A stretch of 64,000 bases of DNA from Leucocoprinus leucothites (GCA_013368445.1 JAACJO010000007.1:186001-250000); one strand, 5' to 3'. Positions 46,496 to 58,484 are shown, counted from the stretch's first letter. The notes: generated by a model from the sequence alone, not told the origin. Translations and numbers: made by a program.

Positions 46496-48459
46496 ATGGA
46501 GCCTCTCGAATCTAACATCGCGTCCAAAATTGTATTTCCACCATTTCCTCCTGCTCCTCCTGGCTCCACTATCATACCTTTCAAAAACTTCAGAGAACAC
46601 GGGATTCGAGTGGCAGAAAGGGAGAGCGGACAAGAGATTGATGGAGCCGGAGTACCTACCGTTATTCTGCCCATCCGCGAGGAACCGGATTTCGATTTCG
46701 GGTGGGAGCCTCGTCAGCCGCCAGTGCCACCGGGACCACGCTCAGGGGATCGAAAACTGTGGTGGGAGTACTGGTCGGAAAATGATAACAAGCGGAGACC
46801 TTTTCTATTCAATTCGTACGTCGAGGGGATCAATCGACTACTCAAGAACAATACTCACAAACGATCAGGAACCAGCCGCGCCTGGATAGAATATACTCTG
46901 CGCTTTCTTCCTTTCGTGGATCTCGGCGTTGGCCATTCGAGCGCGACGGAAAACCAGGTCCAACATATTTCTGGGCCCAAGTACGGACTTTTCCTCCTTC
47001 AGGATCATCCACTCTGATCCAGTCCTATGATTGTGCAACAGTTCCGTATATTCATCGGTGTAAGTGGCTATCCTCCAGCATGGAACCGCACGGACAAGCC
47101 AAAGCCGAAAGAAGCACTTGAGTCGACTTCTCCAGACTACTCTGATGGAGAAAGTGACAAGAAACCTTCCAAGCGTCCTGCATCTGCCGATATACAACTC
47201 ACAACCAACTTCGCTCCGAACATAGGGAGACAGAACGACGGTCCTGCTCGTCCACCATACGCATATTTTAATGTTAGACCGGTTGATATCAACGGCGACG
47301 AAGCTGTCAGAGAGCTGCTGGAATTAGACAAGCTTCGCCGGGAAGAGCGCCTCATCGACTTTCTAGAGGATCCAGAGAAGGCGACCAGGACGTTCTTGAG
47401 CTCGTATTCCCGCAATCAGGGTTTCTGGTGGTAAATAGTCGCATATATGCATCCTAGCACTACTGCTCATTTCATTTCAATAGGTCTAATGATAACCTCG
47501 ACCTCATGTCTCGTGTTCTCTGCTTTTTCTTCAGGTTCCTCCTTAAGAACAGAGTCTTTCCTGACGCAAAGGACGAGCGAAAGCTCCAAAACGCACTTCG
47601 GATTGCTGAATCAGGCCACAAGGAACTTCCGCTTACCTCTATCATAGTCAAGTTCCTCCCAGACCAATTCGGTATTGCTTGCCGAGTTTTCTGGGGGCAG
47701 CGGAGCAAGCATACAGAGTGGTCGGACGATGAAAATGACGACACTCGGAGTGAAGCTGAGGACAACAAGGTCCATGCTGATATACTCGTTTCTGACGGTG
47801 CTGGCCTTAGCTCTAGAATAACCAAAATATCCTTTGACGAGAGTGAAGACGGCTCGGACCCGAGCGTCGTAGTACCCCCTGAACCTCAAGCTAGGCCTGC
47901 ATCCGTTCCTAAGCCGATACCACAAGTATTCAAATCTCTATTTTCATCCACCAATCTATTCCCAGCCTCTCACACTCTCGGAGTTGTTGAGCAGTCCCTC
48001 CGCCGGATCAAACATGTTCTGCCACCTGGTAGCTTTGTCTCTACCCATGCCAAATCCTATAAGCCTGGATCACCCGATGCACCGGTCGCTTCCATTGATG
48101 CCATCGAACATGACCTCGAGACCAAACTCGCGAAAATCATATTAATTCCATGGACCGGCTCAGGTCTCAATGGGTATGATTCGCCTGAAATACTCCGACG
48201 TCCCGAGAATTTCCCGGTCGAGAATCAGACTTTGAAAGATGGGTTGGATGAACATGATCCCTTTGAGGATGAAATTGCAGTGCTTGTTTCTGTCAAGGCA
48301 AAGCAACTGGACTTGCTAAAGGACGCTGTTGGGATGGGCATATCGGGTACCTGGGTTCAAATTCGTCCAGTTGGTGAAGAGGGGTTGAATTCAAGGAGGC
48401 TGAAGTTCTGGTTTCTCGAGGAGAATAATCTTGTTGTCCCGAGTTTTGAGACCTGCTGA
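46496..48459 (+). CDS. Conserved basidiomycete protein, possible Arb1-like Argonaute siRNA-chaperone subunit
   Basis: Three exons give about 590 aa. Exon 1 starts MEPLESNIASKIVFPPFPP and is Pro-rich, with FGWEPRQPPVPPGPRSGDRKLWWEYWSEN and WIEYTLRFLPFVDLG. An intron (about 46980-47066) joins GP to NGYPPAWNRTDK. The second exon ends SYSRNQGFWW and the third starts near SNDNLDLMSRVLCFFFRFLLKNRVFPD and goes on ALRIAESGHKELP, KFLPDQFGIACRVFWG. The GFWW...FFxFLL...CP/FP...A...ELP...F.A...FG order resembles, from memory, the Arb1 domain (S. pombe ARC complex, which binds Argonaute with siRNA duplexes). The C-terminal VENQTLKDGLDEHDPFEDEIAVLVS looks folded as well. The Arb1 assignment is tentative; otherwise function unknown. 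Confidence 0.7.
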
Positions 48460-49053
48460 ACTTGCCTGGATATTTCTCACTGGTTGGTTTCTTGATGATA
48501 GAACAGGTGGTGTGAATGGCCCTTTCTCACGTCAAAGCCTAAAACTCTATTTATCCGTCCCATATATTCTGACGTATGATATTGCGTAGTCCATTCAAAG
48601 ACTCGTCGAGTCCGAGATTGTATGGATGCAGGGATACACAAGGAATACATGTATGACGCTGAGAGCAACAAAAAGAAAGAGACAGCAGAATGGCTAATTA
48701 GAATAAATGGAACATGAATGACAAGAACAGGAAGATGCAGAGAGTACAAGAGCAAGGAAAAGTCCATGGTATGAGGATGGAAAGCAAATGTGAGGGAATA
48801 CAAAAATATTAAGCAAGCGAGGGATCTCGCGAATGAGACAATGGATGGTATGAATATCCGTCTACATCTAGTCAAAAGAGACAGTCCAACGGAGGAATGG
48901 GAGAGAAAAACCAGTCATAAGCAGGTCCATGGATGTGCGTTAGCATTATGCACTTTTGATGAGTTGTATAAAGATGTCGTGGTGGAATGAGTTCATAATG
49001 AAAGTTCTCATGATTAAGGCCAGTGGATCCAGCCCAGCAAACTATAGTTGCAT
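48460..49053. other. Convergent 3' region, 594 bp
   Basis: Lies between stop codons of the Arb1-like gene and of copy 2 of the Ser/Thr-rich gene. Open frames on both strands (for example 48477-48875 minus) have no motif or splice partners and look like chance. I see no gene. Confidence 0.4.
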
Positions 49054-50778
49054 TTAAGGTAGATTGCGGACCTGTAACATCTCCGAATCCTCAGTACCCT
49101 AAACTTTGTAAAAGGGAGTGCCACATACCCCGAGCACGGGCCGTGAATAATCCTCTTCGTCTTTCAGGTCCTTCATTGAGGCGCTGTCGGCTTCTTTTTG
49201 CCGTTGTCGCAGACCAGGGTCCATTCTGTCATCGGTAGTGTAAGAAGTGATCATTGAATGTGCCTCTGTAGGTTCTCGATCGTTTACGAGTGGCTGGGAA
49301 GAGTTGTCGGACGGAACTTCAAGTTTAGGTGTTGCCGTTGCAGGTGGTGTGACTGCAGTCGGTGAACCAGGTGGCTGGGCGTCCCCAGCCGATTGCCGGT
49401 AATAAGACGCCATCAACGGTTCCCAGCTTGCACCGCTAGGAGTCGTCGAGTGTGTTCCCAACATATAACCCTCTGGACCGCTAGCACTTGCTAAACTTCC
49501 ACTCGCACTCGCTCTGCGACTACGATTATTGTTGAAGAATGCTACAGGTGGTGGTGAACCGGTGCGCGCAGGCATATATCCATCCCTGGGCGAATTAGGA
49601 ATCGTTGCTCCAGCATATCCAAAATCGGCGTATGGATTGAAACCCTCTACGTGATCGGGATCATCATGATACGAGACTCTCGGACCAAGATATGTCGACG
49701 CAAGGCCAGAGCTAGACCGGTGCTGCGACATCTCGAGTGCAGAGGCGCTGTAGCGAGCTTGGTGGGGGTAATCATCATCTTCAAGCGGTGATCGGTGTGC
49801 GGTGGCCGCCTGGGAAGCGGCAGCCGTTATGTTTTCAAGGCGATTTTGACGTCGGCGGCGCCGAATAGCAAAGAAAATCCAGAGAGCTATTGAGGTTGCT
49901 GCGAGACCCACGAGGACAAAGACGGCTGCCACCGCACCGGTGTTGCCGAAGAAGCTAATTGTACAAGGAGTTCAAAATAAAATAACATAGAAGTGCCGAC
50001 CGGCCACCATGGAGACTCACCCAGTCCCTTTGGAGTGTGTGTCGTTTGGAAGGAGAGAGGGATTTGCAATGATTTGGGTGACGGTAGAGACCACACCATT
50101 GGTCTTCGTAGAGACAAAAGTGGAGGTAATCTGGGGAGGAGCCGTCCGGGTGGGAGAGCCCTGGCGATCAGTGGTGGTAATAAACACGACAGACGGGAAA
50201 GTTGTTCTAGGGGTACAATTTCTTCAGATGACGCTGATAGTTGCGTGAACCTTGTGGCGTGAGACTCACGTTGGGTCTGGCGGGCGCATGTGAGTGGGTT
50301 CAGGCGTAGGCGAGGAGGTGAAGGAAGTCGTTTCAGGAGGGTCGGACGAGGTTGTTGAAGTGGGAGGGTCAGAGGTTGAGGTTGTCGATGTTGTTGAAGT
50401 CGTTGAGGTTGTCGAGGTCGTGGTGTCCGAAGTGGTAGTTGTGGTTGAGGTTGATGTTGTGGTCGTGGACGTGCTTGTTGGCGAGGTAGTTGTCGTTGGT
50501 GTCGTGGAGGTCGTCGATGTCGACATAGTGGACGATTGTGAAGAAGTTGATGTTGGTGTTGTCGAGGTAGTGGGCGGAGACGAGGAAGGAAGGTCGGTTG
50601 AAGACATAACGGAAGTGGAAGACGGCAGAAAAAGCGTGGAAGAAGATGAATCAGAAGAGGAAAGTGATGGGGATGGAGAAGAGCTGGATGGGAGATGAGA
50701 GAGAAAGTGAGTATGAGGAGAACGAGCTGCTCACGAGGACACTACTGGGTCTGAGGTTGGAGCCGACGACGACGACAT
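49054..50778 (-). CDS. Ser/Thr-rich single-pass membrane protein (copy 2), mucin-like ectodomain
   Basis: Start MSSSSAPTSDPVV at 50778. After one intron the ectodomain is almost pure Ser and Thr for about 100 residues (tandem TST/TTS repeats, 50300-50600), then PTPEPTHMRPPDP, PRTTFPSVVFITTTDRQG and VVSTVTQIIANPS, a linker, and one TM: AVFVLVGLAATSIALWIFFAI, followed by RRRRRQNRLEN. The cytosolic tail has GLASTYLGPRVSYHDDPDHVEGFNPYADFGYAGA and many Ser/Pro sites. The last exon gives VRNLP after VLG. It shares order and local motifs with copy 1 (threonine-rich segment, [FV]-x-T-[FV]-T near a NP[GS] turn, TM, Arg cluster, SYHD, VR-x last exon). No signal peptide. Possible wall-stress sensor or surface glycoprotein (inference). 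Confidence 0.78.
50290..50610 (-). repeat. Low-complexity Ser/Thr codon repeat in the ectodomain of copy 2
   Basis: On the plus strand this appears as repeated GTTG/GAGGT/GTCG units, caused by Ser and Thr codons on the minus strand. It creates a spurious plus-strand Val/Glu-rich open frame at 50294-50698. Such tracts vary in length between strains. Confidence 0.7.
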
Positions 50779-52124
50779 TGAAAGTAGACGAGCAGGGCCT
50801 CAGCCATCACCTTCTCTCCACCGCCCACCTCCATACTTTATCACGTCACACTCTCCCATTCCGGCATCATATGTGCCTTTTCTAGTCACCGTCACTCCGC
50901 TCATCCTCCCTGTTCAGGGATTTCTCCAGCGCATTGTGCCCACCCCTAAGTAACACACCCTCATCGATTTCGCGACTGTCTGGGCCAAGCCGAAGAATCT
51001 TCTCTTCGGTTCGGCCCCTGTTGCAAAGAATTTGAGTAGCCGACCAGCCGCCATCATCCCACGTTCACGACCATCTTAGAGAAGCCTCTTTACCCCCCCC
51101 TCTTATCTTCCAATCGACGCTGCTGTCCTTCCACAGCACAGTGGTAACCAAGTAGTCGGTGGTAACCAATCAACTAAAGCTCTCTTCGGTGTTCCATTCG
51201 AGGGCGGGGACGCCACGCCGTGGTGGGTTCAATAACGCCCACATTTGCCTTGTTTCCCAGCCGGCTTCTTGTGACCCAAGTTCTGCGGGGCTTTCACTGC
51301 CTCAGAACACCCATTCTGGTGCCAAGACAGACTTAGCAGCTCGGAAGCATGGAGGGTATCCCGCCTGCCATGTCACAGCATCAGTATGGGCCGAGAATAG
51401 GCGGCGTTCTAACTTCAAGTGGAAGTCCGCCTTGATACTACTGCACACTCATTAAAGCCGTCTTTATGTCGTAGCAAAGGTTTTACCTTACCTTCTCAAC
51501 GTCTACCTTTCTCTATTGCTAGGCTCAGTTCAAACTTATCACAGAATCTACATCCTATCGCATTATGAGGATCCCTTACTGACCTCATTTGCATGACTGT
51601 TATATTGTTTCGGTGTGGTAAGTTATCGAGTGCATCTGGTTAGGTCGTTATTACTGCGATGAGGGGTAGAGGACGATAAGTGGTCAAGGACACTTGGCCT
51701 TGAGTCTCTATGTGAGTCAGGCTCTTGTACTCCCTCATACTTTACCAATCATTTCTGCAATGCCGCAAAAATGAGTCGCATTTCCTAGCCGGAACGACAC
51801 GCCCCGCCTACTTACGTAGTCTGTCATAGAAAAGAGCGCTTGACAATCACAAGGTACTCCGATTAGATTGGAAAGAAGCGCGTGAAGTTGATCTAATCAT
51901 TTCCCGAAGCCAAAGCGCAGTAAATGCTATTCTTAGAAATCGCGACTGATACACAGCCGTTGAGTATACGTACCTCGTTGACATCACTCATCAAACTGGA
52001 AACTCCTTTGATTTGACCACGTTCGCTTTGTGCAAAGCTGCAGCTTAGTTTACACAGTCACACACTGTGTTCTTTTCAAGCCTACCCCCATCTACTCCCC
52101 TCACCAGAGACAAGCAACACTACT
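50779..52124. other. Divergent intergenic 1.35 kb
   Basis: Two start codons face away from each other here. I see no gene. A short inverted repeat ACACAGT-5 nt-ACTGTGT lies at 52052-52070, 55 bp upstream of the next ATG, and two copies of GTGGTAACCA occur near 51140 and 51163. A 98-codon open frame at 51159-51455 has no support. Confidence 0.45.
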
Positions 52125-54171
52125 ATGATAATTGAACTGGGTCCTGACAAAGACATTGAAGCTCAGCGCGACCGTGCTACCCCTATCACCAATACCCAGG
52201 CCGGTCCTTCCACCTCCACCTCAGTCTCCGCAGTCGCGGGTCAGAGTCATCAATATGACTATGTTCAAACAGATAGCATGGCGGATGAAAACGACAGATT
52301 GTTAGGAGATACCCCCAATCCCCTTCCTGGAGCGTATCCCAGCTCTAGTGCACTACCTGCTCCTGTTCCCCAATTCGATGAACCTCTTGGCCCTCCTCCA
52401 GAGTTCACGCCTTATGAAGCTGAATGGTTTGAACTTAGCCATGGCGACGTTGTATCGCACGACGAACACCTGAATACTGATGGTAAGCCGGGTTTATAGC
52501 CTCACTGCACAAGCCGATTGTTGATTGAATGAGTCAGGCGAAGCACTATACCGGTTCCTCCTCACACAGGCCTCTCAGCGTCCTCCAGGCTACCGAATTC
52601 ACTGCAGCGGCTCTCACACTGAAACACGCTATCGATTCGTCACGTCCCATGATCAAGGCTCACATCATTCAGGCCGTTCTCACTCGAGTGATAGATCATC
52701 TACGCGTACCGAATCATACACCGAACGTGTCACGGACTTTGACTTTTACATTGACGTTACTCCCCCTTTTTCCTCTCAACAGCCTACTCCTCCCCCTGCC
52801 CCTCCAGTCGACTCAAAAACGCGTACTGGCCAACCCCCCAGTGAAGAACAGCAGGCTAATCCTAATGATGACTACGCACCTATCCACTGGTCAGTAGCAG
52901 ACGACGAACCAGTATACCGCGGTAAAATGGTTCGCGAGGTCGAGGTACCTGCTCCCTCCAATAACAGAGGTCCAATCTCGCTTCCAGAGGGCGATCTTCC
53001 TCTTCTCGCTTCCTCCCACTTCCCACAAACGCGTGCTCAACCTCGAAAAGCCACTCGAAAAGAGCAAAAAGACTACTCTGAGTGGATCAAGCAACGTACC
53101 CACAAAGGCATTCCACCCTGGGCATTCCCACAGGGTGTGACGAGCGGCCAGTGGACTCAAGCCACCATGGTGGCCGCTGCCAATCCTATCAATATGATCT
53201 TCTCAGACCACTCACTCACGACGCCTCGAGGTGTGCTCAAAAGCTCCAAGACTGTGCGCCAATGGGCAGACACGTACTGTTCCAGCCCGAAACTCCTCAA
53301 GGAATTTGTCTACACTAAACACCTCTACGGCTGGGACCTTGCGCCATTGAAAACTGCCATCCGGTCCACGATCGCTCTGGCACCTTATCATGGAGATATT
53401 AAAGTCACTTTCACGCCAATCAATTCAAAGATCTACATTCGGCCTTCAAATAGACTTTCTCGAATGTTATCGAACATATGGATCAAGTTTATTTCGATCT
53501 TGCTGTTGATTTATCCTTTTATTTGGTTGTTTAAGAGGTTTCATAGTAAGGGAGGAGGCAAGTGGGAGGTTTGTGGAGGTGCTTATGCGCTGAAGCGATG
53601 GGTTCCTTTGAATGCTCCTCAGCAACTTCCGACTCGGGACGTTAACCAGGGGGGTAGCAGTAGCTCAAATTCAGGTGGGAGCAGTGAGCTACCTTCATAT
53701 GAAGATACCGTCGCCGGTCCATCCACATTTTCCCCCACAATGTCCTCTCCTTCAACTCCTTTCTCGCCCTTGGCAACTTCCACGCCTTCCCTTGGCCCTC
53801 TCCCATCCACAGCCACATCCTTGCCCTCACCACACGCGCACGCGCACACGCAACCTCAAACACGGATCATCCAAACTTCATCAGGACCATACAAGCTCAT
53901 AGGTCAACGTGAAGGGGAATGGTTCCGTTATTGGGAGCCCGTCATCCTTCGTGCTGTACTCACGAGGTACCAGTCTAATATCCCACTAACATCGCATAGT
54001 GAGCTGTATGGGCGATATGCAGCTCCCGGAAGTGCGTTGGAGGGGTATCATGATGCACCGACCGGTGCTAGTATTCTTCCTACTGGTAGTATATTACCTA
54101 CTCCTGCTAGTGCTTCTTCTCTTGACGGGTACAACCCGGCTTACGGTCCTGGCACGAGGAGCCAATGGTAG
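52125..54171 (+). CDS. Conserved fungal membrane protein of unknown function
   Basis: Two exons (intron about 52483-52539, joining NTD to GEALYRFLL). The N-terminal about 130 residues are disordered (MIIELGPDKDIEA, Ser/Pro/Thr-rich, ending DEWFELSHGDVVSHDEHLN). The folded core reads RFLLTQASQRPPGYRIHCSGSHTE, a VTDFDFYIDV stretch, ARPR-type linker, KSSKTVRQWADTYCSSPKLLKEFVYTKHLYGWDLAPL, AIRSTIALAPYHGDIKVTF, IYIRPSNRLSRML, and a TM/hydrophobic segment KFISILLLIYPFIWLFKRF, then GGGKWEVCGGAYALKRW. The C terminus is a Ser/Thr/Pro-rich tail with a possible LPSYED PY motif. The core seems conserved in fungi from memory, but I know no assigned role. The single TM with a basic flank and SYED might suit a trafficking adaptor (inference only). 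Confidence 0.8.
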
Positions 54172-54707
54172 AAATAGAGAGATATTGAGTGCGTCTATTG
54201 TTTTGGATTCCTTACACTGATATTTACTCTTTTATCCCTACTCTTCCCTTGCTATCGTGAAGCTTATGTATTTTGTACCGTACTTTTCGGAGTTATATAC
54301 CATTCATTCATTTATTTTCAAGGGTATCTATGCAAAAGCTGAACTATGAGAGGTAATTCGGGCATTCTACGGGCTGTTGAAATGGCTTTAGTACTCAAAA
54401 GAACGAATATATACAATGAACGAATAAGACGGTGTTTGTGATGCGCAAAGCAAAGACAAGGCAGACAGTCCAAGGGAAATGGGAGGAGAGTGGCGTCACT
54501 TGCTAGTAAAAGAACTAGATAGAGGGATCAGCACCGTAAGGTCAGGTGGAAAAATAATATAATAAGTCAAAGAAGGAAAAGGGGTGAAGGAACAAGGCAC
54601 ATAGAAAATCAAGTGTTATACATTTTTTTTCACTCTTCACACCAAGATCTTCCGCGAAAACTTGGTTGTTCCACAAGAACCGCAAAAAGCAAAGGGAAAC
54701 ACTGTTA
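54172..54707. other. Convergent 3' region, 536 bp
   Basis: Between the stops of the conserved fungal membrane protein and the GT31 gene. A/T-rich, no gene seen. Confidence 0.4.
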
Positions 54708-57036
54708 TCATCTTGTAACGGCAGGTTCTTGAGCTGGATACAACGAAGCTCGTTCTCCAAATAATGTGCCCTCGTCCACGGTCGCTCCATCACTGACTAT
54801 ACTGCCATCTTCACGGTCTTCGAATACCTCATGTTCCAACCTCTCATCTCCTTCTAGTAGAGCCATAGCGGTCTCCAAAAACCACATATGCTTCTTGATA
54901 AAATGCACGGCAACTGTCCCGCCAACCCGCTGTCCCTGATATCGCGTTCGTCGACCTTCACGGTGAGCCCATGCGTGCCCTGGAGTCATACCTATACACG
55001 TAATATGAGTTTCTGAATTGATTATATGCACCGGATGGCTCACCTTCCCGTAGTGACATTTCACTTCCCTCCACAAGCGCCTCAACACTCTGCGGTATTG
55101 AGAGATTTGAGAGTGGTGGTGTGTACCTTGTTCTAAAAGTCGACACGCTCGAGTGCGCCCACTCTGCCGGAGTGGGGATCCCGTTGGTGATGTTCCATGT
55201 TAAAGCCTTGAATACTTTCTGTAGATCCTCGCCATATGTGCCCCAGATTTGCTGCTTTACGCGTGTCACTTCTGACGGGAAGAGGTACCCGTGAGCGTAA
55301 CTGCATGAAACGTGAGCGGCTTGGGAAATGAAACGCGAATGATAAATGAAACTTACACAGTGCCACCCCTTGGGTGATCATAAATCCAACAACGTTCATT
55401 CGTCCACCGAATCTCGTCACGTCTTGGATGTTCGCGCATCCATCTGGCGGTCTGTTTATCCTCGGCACCCTTTGTCATTTTTCTTACGCCTTCGTCTTTT
55501 GCTGCCCAATCGACCAATGCCCAGCTGAGTGCGTATAGCTCGCCTGCCATGAATTGATGGCGTTTGTTCGTGACTAGATAACCCCAGTAAATCAGCGGAT
55601 CAGTGTCCACCAATTGCATTTGCATCCTCGAGCCCGCCAGTGGGTGGGAATCGAACATTGTTGTATCTCTGCCTACGACAGGAGAAGCGCTCCCGACGGC
55701 GGCGCGTTCCAAAGTAGAAGCATGGCGTTTGTTGTCATACTTCGTGTGTAATTCGAGGCGTAGTCGGGCTTCGAGTTCTGCGAGCATGATAAAGGAATCA
55801 TCATCAACCTTGACAACATAGTCTGGTCTGACCCAGTTCTTGGGGTTGGGTGACGCAAGGTCAGTCCAAGCCGCAGATGGGTCGTGAGGGGCCAAAGCGG
55901 GTGGAGAGGAGGTGAGGTTTGAGTATGTAAACTGGGGAGGTGGGACGGTGGAGTTGACGTAGATAGGCGGTACCCAGGCATAAGTTGAGGCCCAGATAAA
56001 GAATTCGTGCGTCTTGCCATCGTTCATGTTCTCGTGTGTTGGTAGGATGATGATATCGTTGTAGACTGTGGGTATAAGCGGAAGTTAGCTACCCGACCTG
56101 CAAGCGGCCAAACACATAAGTAAACGACTTACGCTCCTGCTCAAGCTTGATCCGTCGCTCCCAGTCTCCACGAGGCTGACCCACAATGAAACGAACTATT
56201 GTTCTAGAAGTCCCAACACCGTCATCACCGTCACCAGCGCCGTTTCTGCTCCTGGCATGACTGGCCCATGTGGAACGCACGTACTGGCGACGTTCGATAG
56301 CAGAATCGACAGAAAAAATGCCTAGAAAGATGCCGGCAGGAGGAAGTTGGTCGAGATCGGGAGGAGGAAAAGGCGTAGACGGAGAGGGTGGATCATTAGG
56401 ACTAGGGTATGGAAGAGAGGGAGTGGGGGGCCTATGGATATTGTATATATCGGGGTAGGAACAGTATGCGCGCCAGGGGAGAGGATCTTTGTCTGGATTA
56501 AGGATATACATTAGTAGGAGGGTTATTAGTATGGCGAACACGGAGAACAGGATGAGCGTGAGGATCTATACAAAATGAAAATGAAAATGAAAATGAGAAG
56601 AGGTACTGGGTGAAGTGGCGGAAGTACGTACAATGGTGATGGGCTGGCTGGGAAAGAAAGGGTGTCGGACGAGATTGCGCAGCCAGCGTTTTACCGTGCG
56701 AGTGGTGCGCCAGCTGCGAGAACGCCGTCTCTGAGAGGGATTCCACCAGTGCCCGGGCTGGTCACGCCACCAAGAGTTGCGGGAACGGTTCCACTGGATG
56801 AGTGGGGAATTGAGCTCGTCATCAGTGTCAGAAGAGGCGTAGAGTTGGTGCTGGATGCGGGGGAGAGGGGAGGGGGCACGGGATGGCACTGGGGTAGAAG
56901 AGGCGGAAGAGGCGGTGGAGGAGGCAGAGGAGGGTCTGTCTAGCGGGAAGAGGAATTCAGTGGATGACTGGGATCTGCGGGGGTCGTCGCAGTCAGTGTC
57001 CGAGTCATCGTAGGGGCCAAGAGCGTGGTGGTTCAT
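54708..57036 (-). CDS. GT31-family (beta-1,3-galactosyltransferase-like) glycosyltransferase, type II membrane
   Basis: Start MNHHALGPYDDSDTDC. A cytosolic N-terminal region of about 150 residues rich in Ser, Asp and Arg precedes one TM (ILTLILFSVFAILITLLLMYI). The stem is Pro-rich (PPTPSLPYPSPNDPP). The catalytic domain reads AGIFLGIFSVDSAIERRQYVRSTWASHAR (GT31 N motif with RxxxRxTW), IVRFIVGQPRGDW, and KLEQE/VYNDIIILPTHENMNDGKTHEFFIWA. PDYVVKVDDDSFIMLAELEARL holds the DDD metal motif. Then come LIYWGYLVTNKRHQFMAGELYALSWALVDW, WIYDHPRGGT/SYAHGYLFPSE, and a C-terminal WITNGIPTPAEWAHSS-like region. The fold fits Golgi beta-1,3-Gal/GlcNAc transferases; fungal Pvg3 (beta-1,3-galactosyltransferase) is a candidate relative. 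Introns separate the TM from the N-terminal region near 56560-56635, and further exons at 56040-56130 and about 55270-55350. Confidence 0.87.
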
Positions 57037-57140
57037 GAAGGAGCGTGGGCGGCTGCGACCAGCACAACAATACTGGTACTAAACTTGAAATCCTACTTCT
57101 GCTATCACTGACACTACATAAGGCTTCCTCACGTGAGTTC

Positions 57141-58484
57141 CTAAAATACTCCCGTCCCATACACTTTTTTCCAACTCTCCCGCTCCCGAACTTCATCCCA
57201 GAACGTCCCAATTTTGGTTCGTCTCTCCTCCACCGTCTCCTCCCCAATCGCATTCCCCAGTTTCTTCACTATCGTCTTCCCATCGTCCCCAGCACTCCCG
57301 TCCACAAGGCTCGCAATCCGGGCCAGCCACGCCGACAAATGCAGGTCTGCGATCGAAATTTGGTCACCTGTTCCGCAGCAATCAGGAAAATCATTCACGG
57401 CCCTTCCGGGGAAATCACAAACCCAGTGCATATGGTCCAACCACAGCCTTGTCCAGCTTCTGTAACACTTTCTTGATTTCAGTCCAGTTATTTGTTGCAG
57501 CCGTAAAATATGCCGCTCGCTTGGTAGCTTCCGACTCGCTTAGCTCATCATTTGCCTTGTTCGCAAGCAAAAACACATCTAATAACGCGTCAACGCCCGC
57601 CTTTTTGCCCGTCCAGAATTGTTTCGTTTTTTCCGATGCATGGATCTTCTCACTCGCTGCTTCGTCGAGCAATTGTGTTAGAGCAGTGGCTCTTCCCTTG
57701 AGCACAGGCAACACATCCACAGAGTGCTTCCGCAAAGTTTCTATGTCCCGTGCGTTGAAATACCACAGGTTGCTGGGGTCCGCTGCCTCGGAATGCAGGA
57801 TATCTATGATATCGTTGGATTTTTCCAGGAATGCGATTGTCGCTGGTGTGAGCATCGGCGCGGGCGCATCTGATGTTGTATTCGTGCGTGATCGTGCCGA
57901 ACGTGATTTATCTAGAAATTCTGCGATTGCCTGTCCCTGTCTTAGCACTGTATCACTCATATCGTCCCTTTCAGCACCCACTTTACTTTCCGTGATTGCC
58001 TTGTATCGACTCTCGACATCCTCTGAGAGCGTCTTTTGTAGCGGAACCACGAGTGTAGGCACGGTTGCTGAAATTACAATCATCATTATCCTATTCATCC
58101 GATCATAGGATTTCCTTGCCTTTCGGGTTGAGCCTCAAGAACGTGGGGTTATAATTCTCTCCGCTTGCTACCAGCGCCATTTATGAGCAATGCTAAATGA
58201 AACAGTGATCCCATTGATCTTGGCAACCAACATACCGAGGTCAACAATCTGGAGCTCAACCTCATCTGTTCCATACCCCTTCTCGTATCTAAGGGACCCC
58301 ATCGCATAAGCATCGACATACATCACCGCCCAAAGTCACGGTCAACCTACAACCCAAGCAGAGCTACACCCTCATCAGAACCGTGTCAAGTGAGATCAAG
58401 GTGGAGCTTACCGACTGCAGACCAGACTGATCGCGGATTGTAATACAAGATAGCTTTTGGGATATGACTTTCCTCGGAAGACAT
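57141..58484 (-). CDS. Glutathione S-transferase-like protein
   Basis: Start MSSEESHIPKAILYYNPRSVWSAV at 58484, then spliced VALRYEKGYGTDEVELQIVDL, GENYNPTFLRLNPK, ATVPTLVVPLQKTL, which is the thioredoxin-fold GST N-domain (NPK...VPTL with cis-Pro). The C-terminal helical domain is long: DIIDILHSEAADPSNLWYFNARDIETLRKHS, LLDVFLLANKANDELSESEATKRAAYF, LDKAVVGPYALGDQISIADLHLSAWLARIASLVDG, ending ESWKKVYGTGVF. GDQ.S.AD is the conserved C-domain N-capping box. Total about 330 aa, longer than typical GSTs, as in some basidiomycete GST-like proteins. Catalytic Ser/Cys/Tyr could not be assigned; SVWS near residue 20 is a candidate. An alternative downstream start at 58098 would lose the N-domain and is rejected. 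Confidence 0.8.

Noticed and set aside
48477..48875. Minus-strand 132-codon frame with hydrophobic stretches
   Set aside because: Lies in the 3' region between convergent genes; no motif, no plausible splice partners, no start context.
50294..50698. Val/Glu-rich plus-strand frame of 134 codons
   Set aside because: It is the shadow of the Ser/Thr repeat ectodomain on the minus strand.
51159..51455. 98-codon frame in the divergent intergenic region
   Set aside because: No domain and no conserved-looking order.
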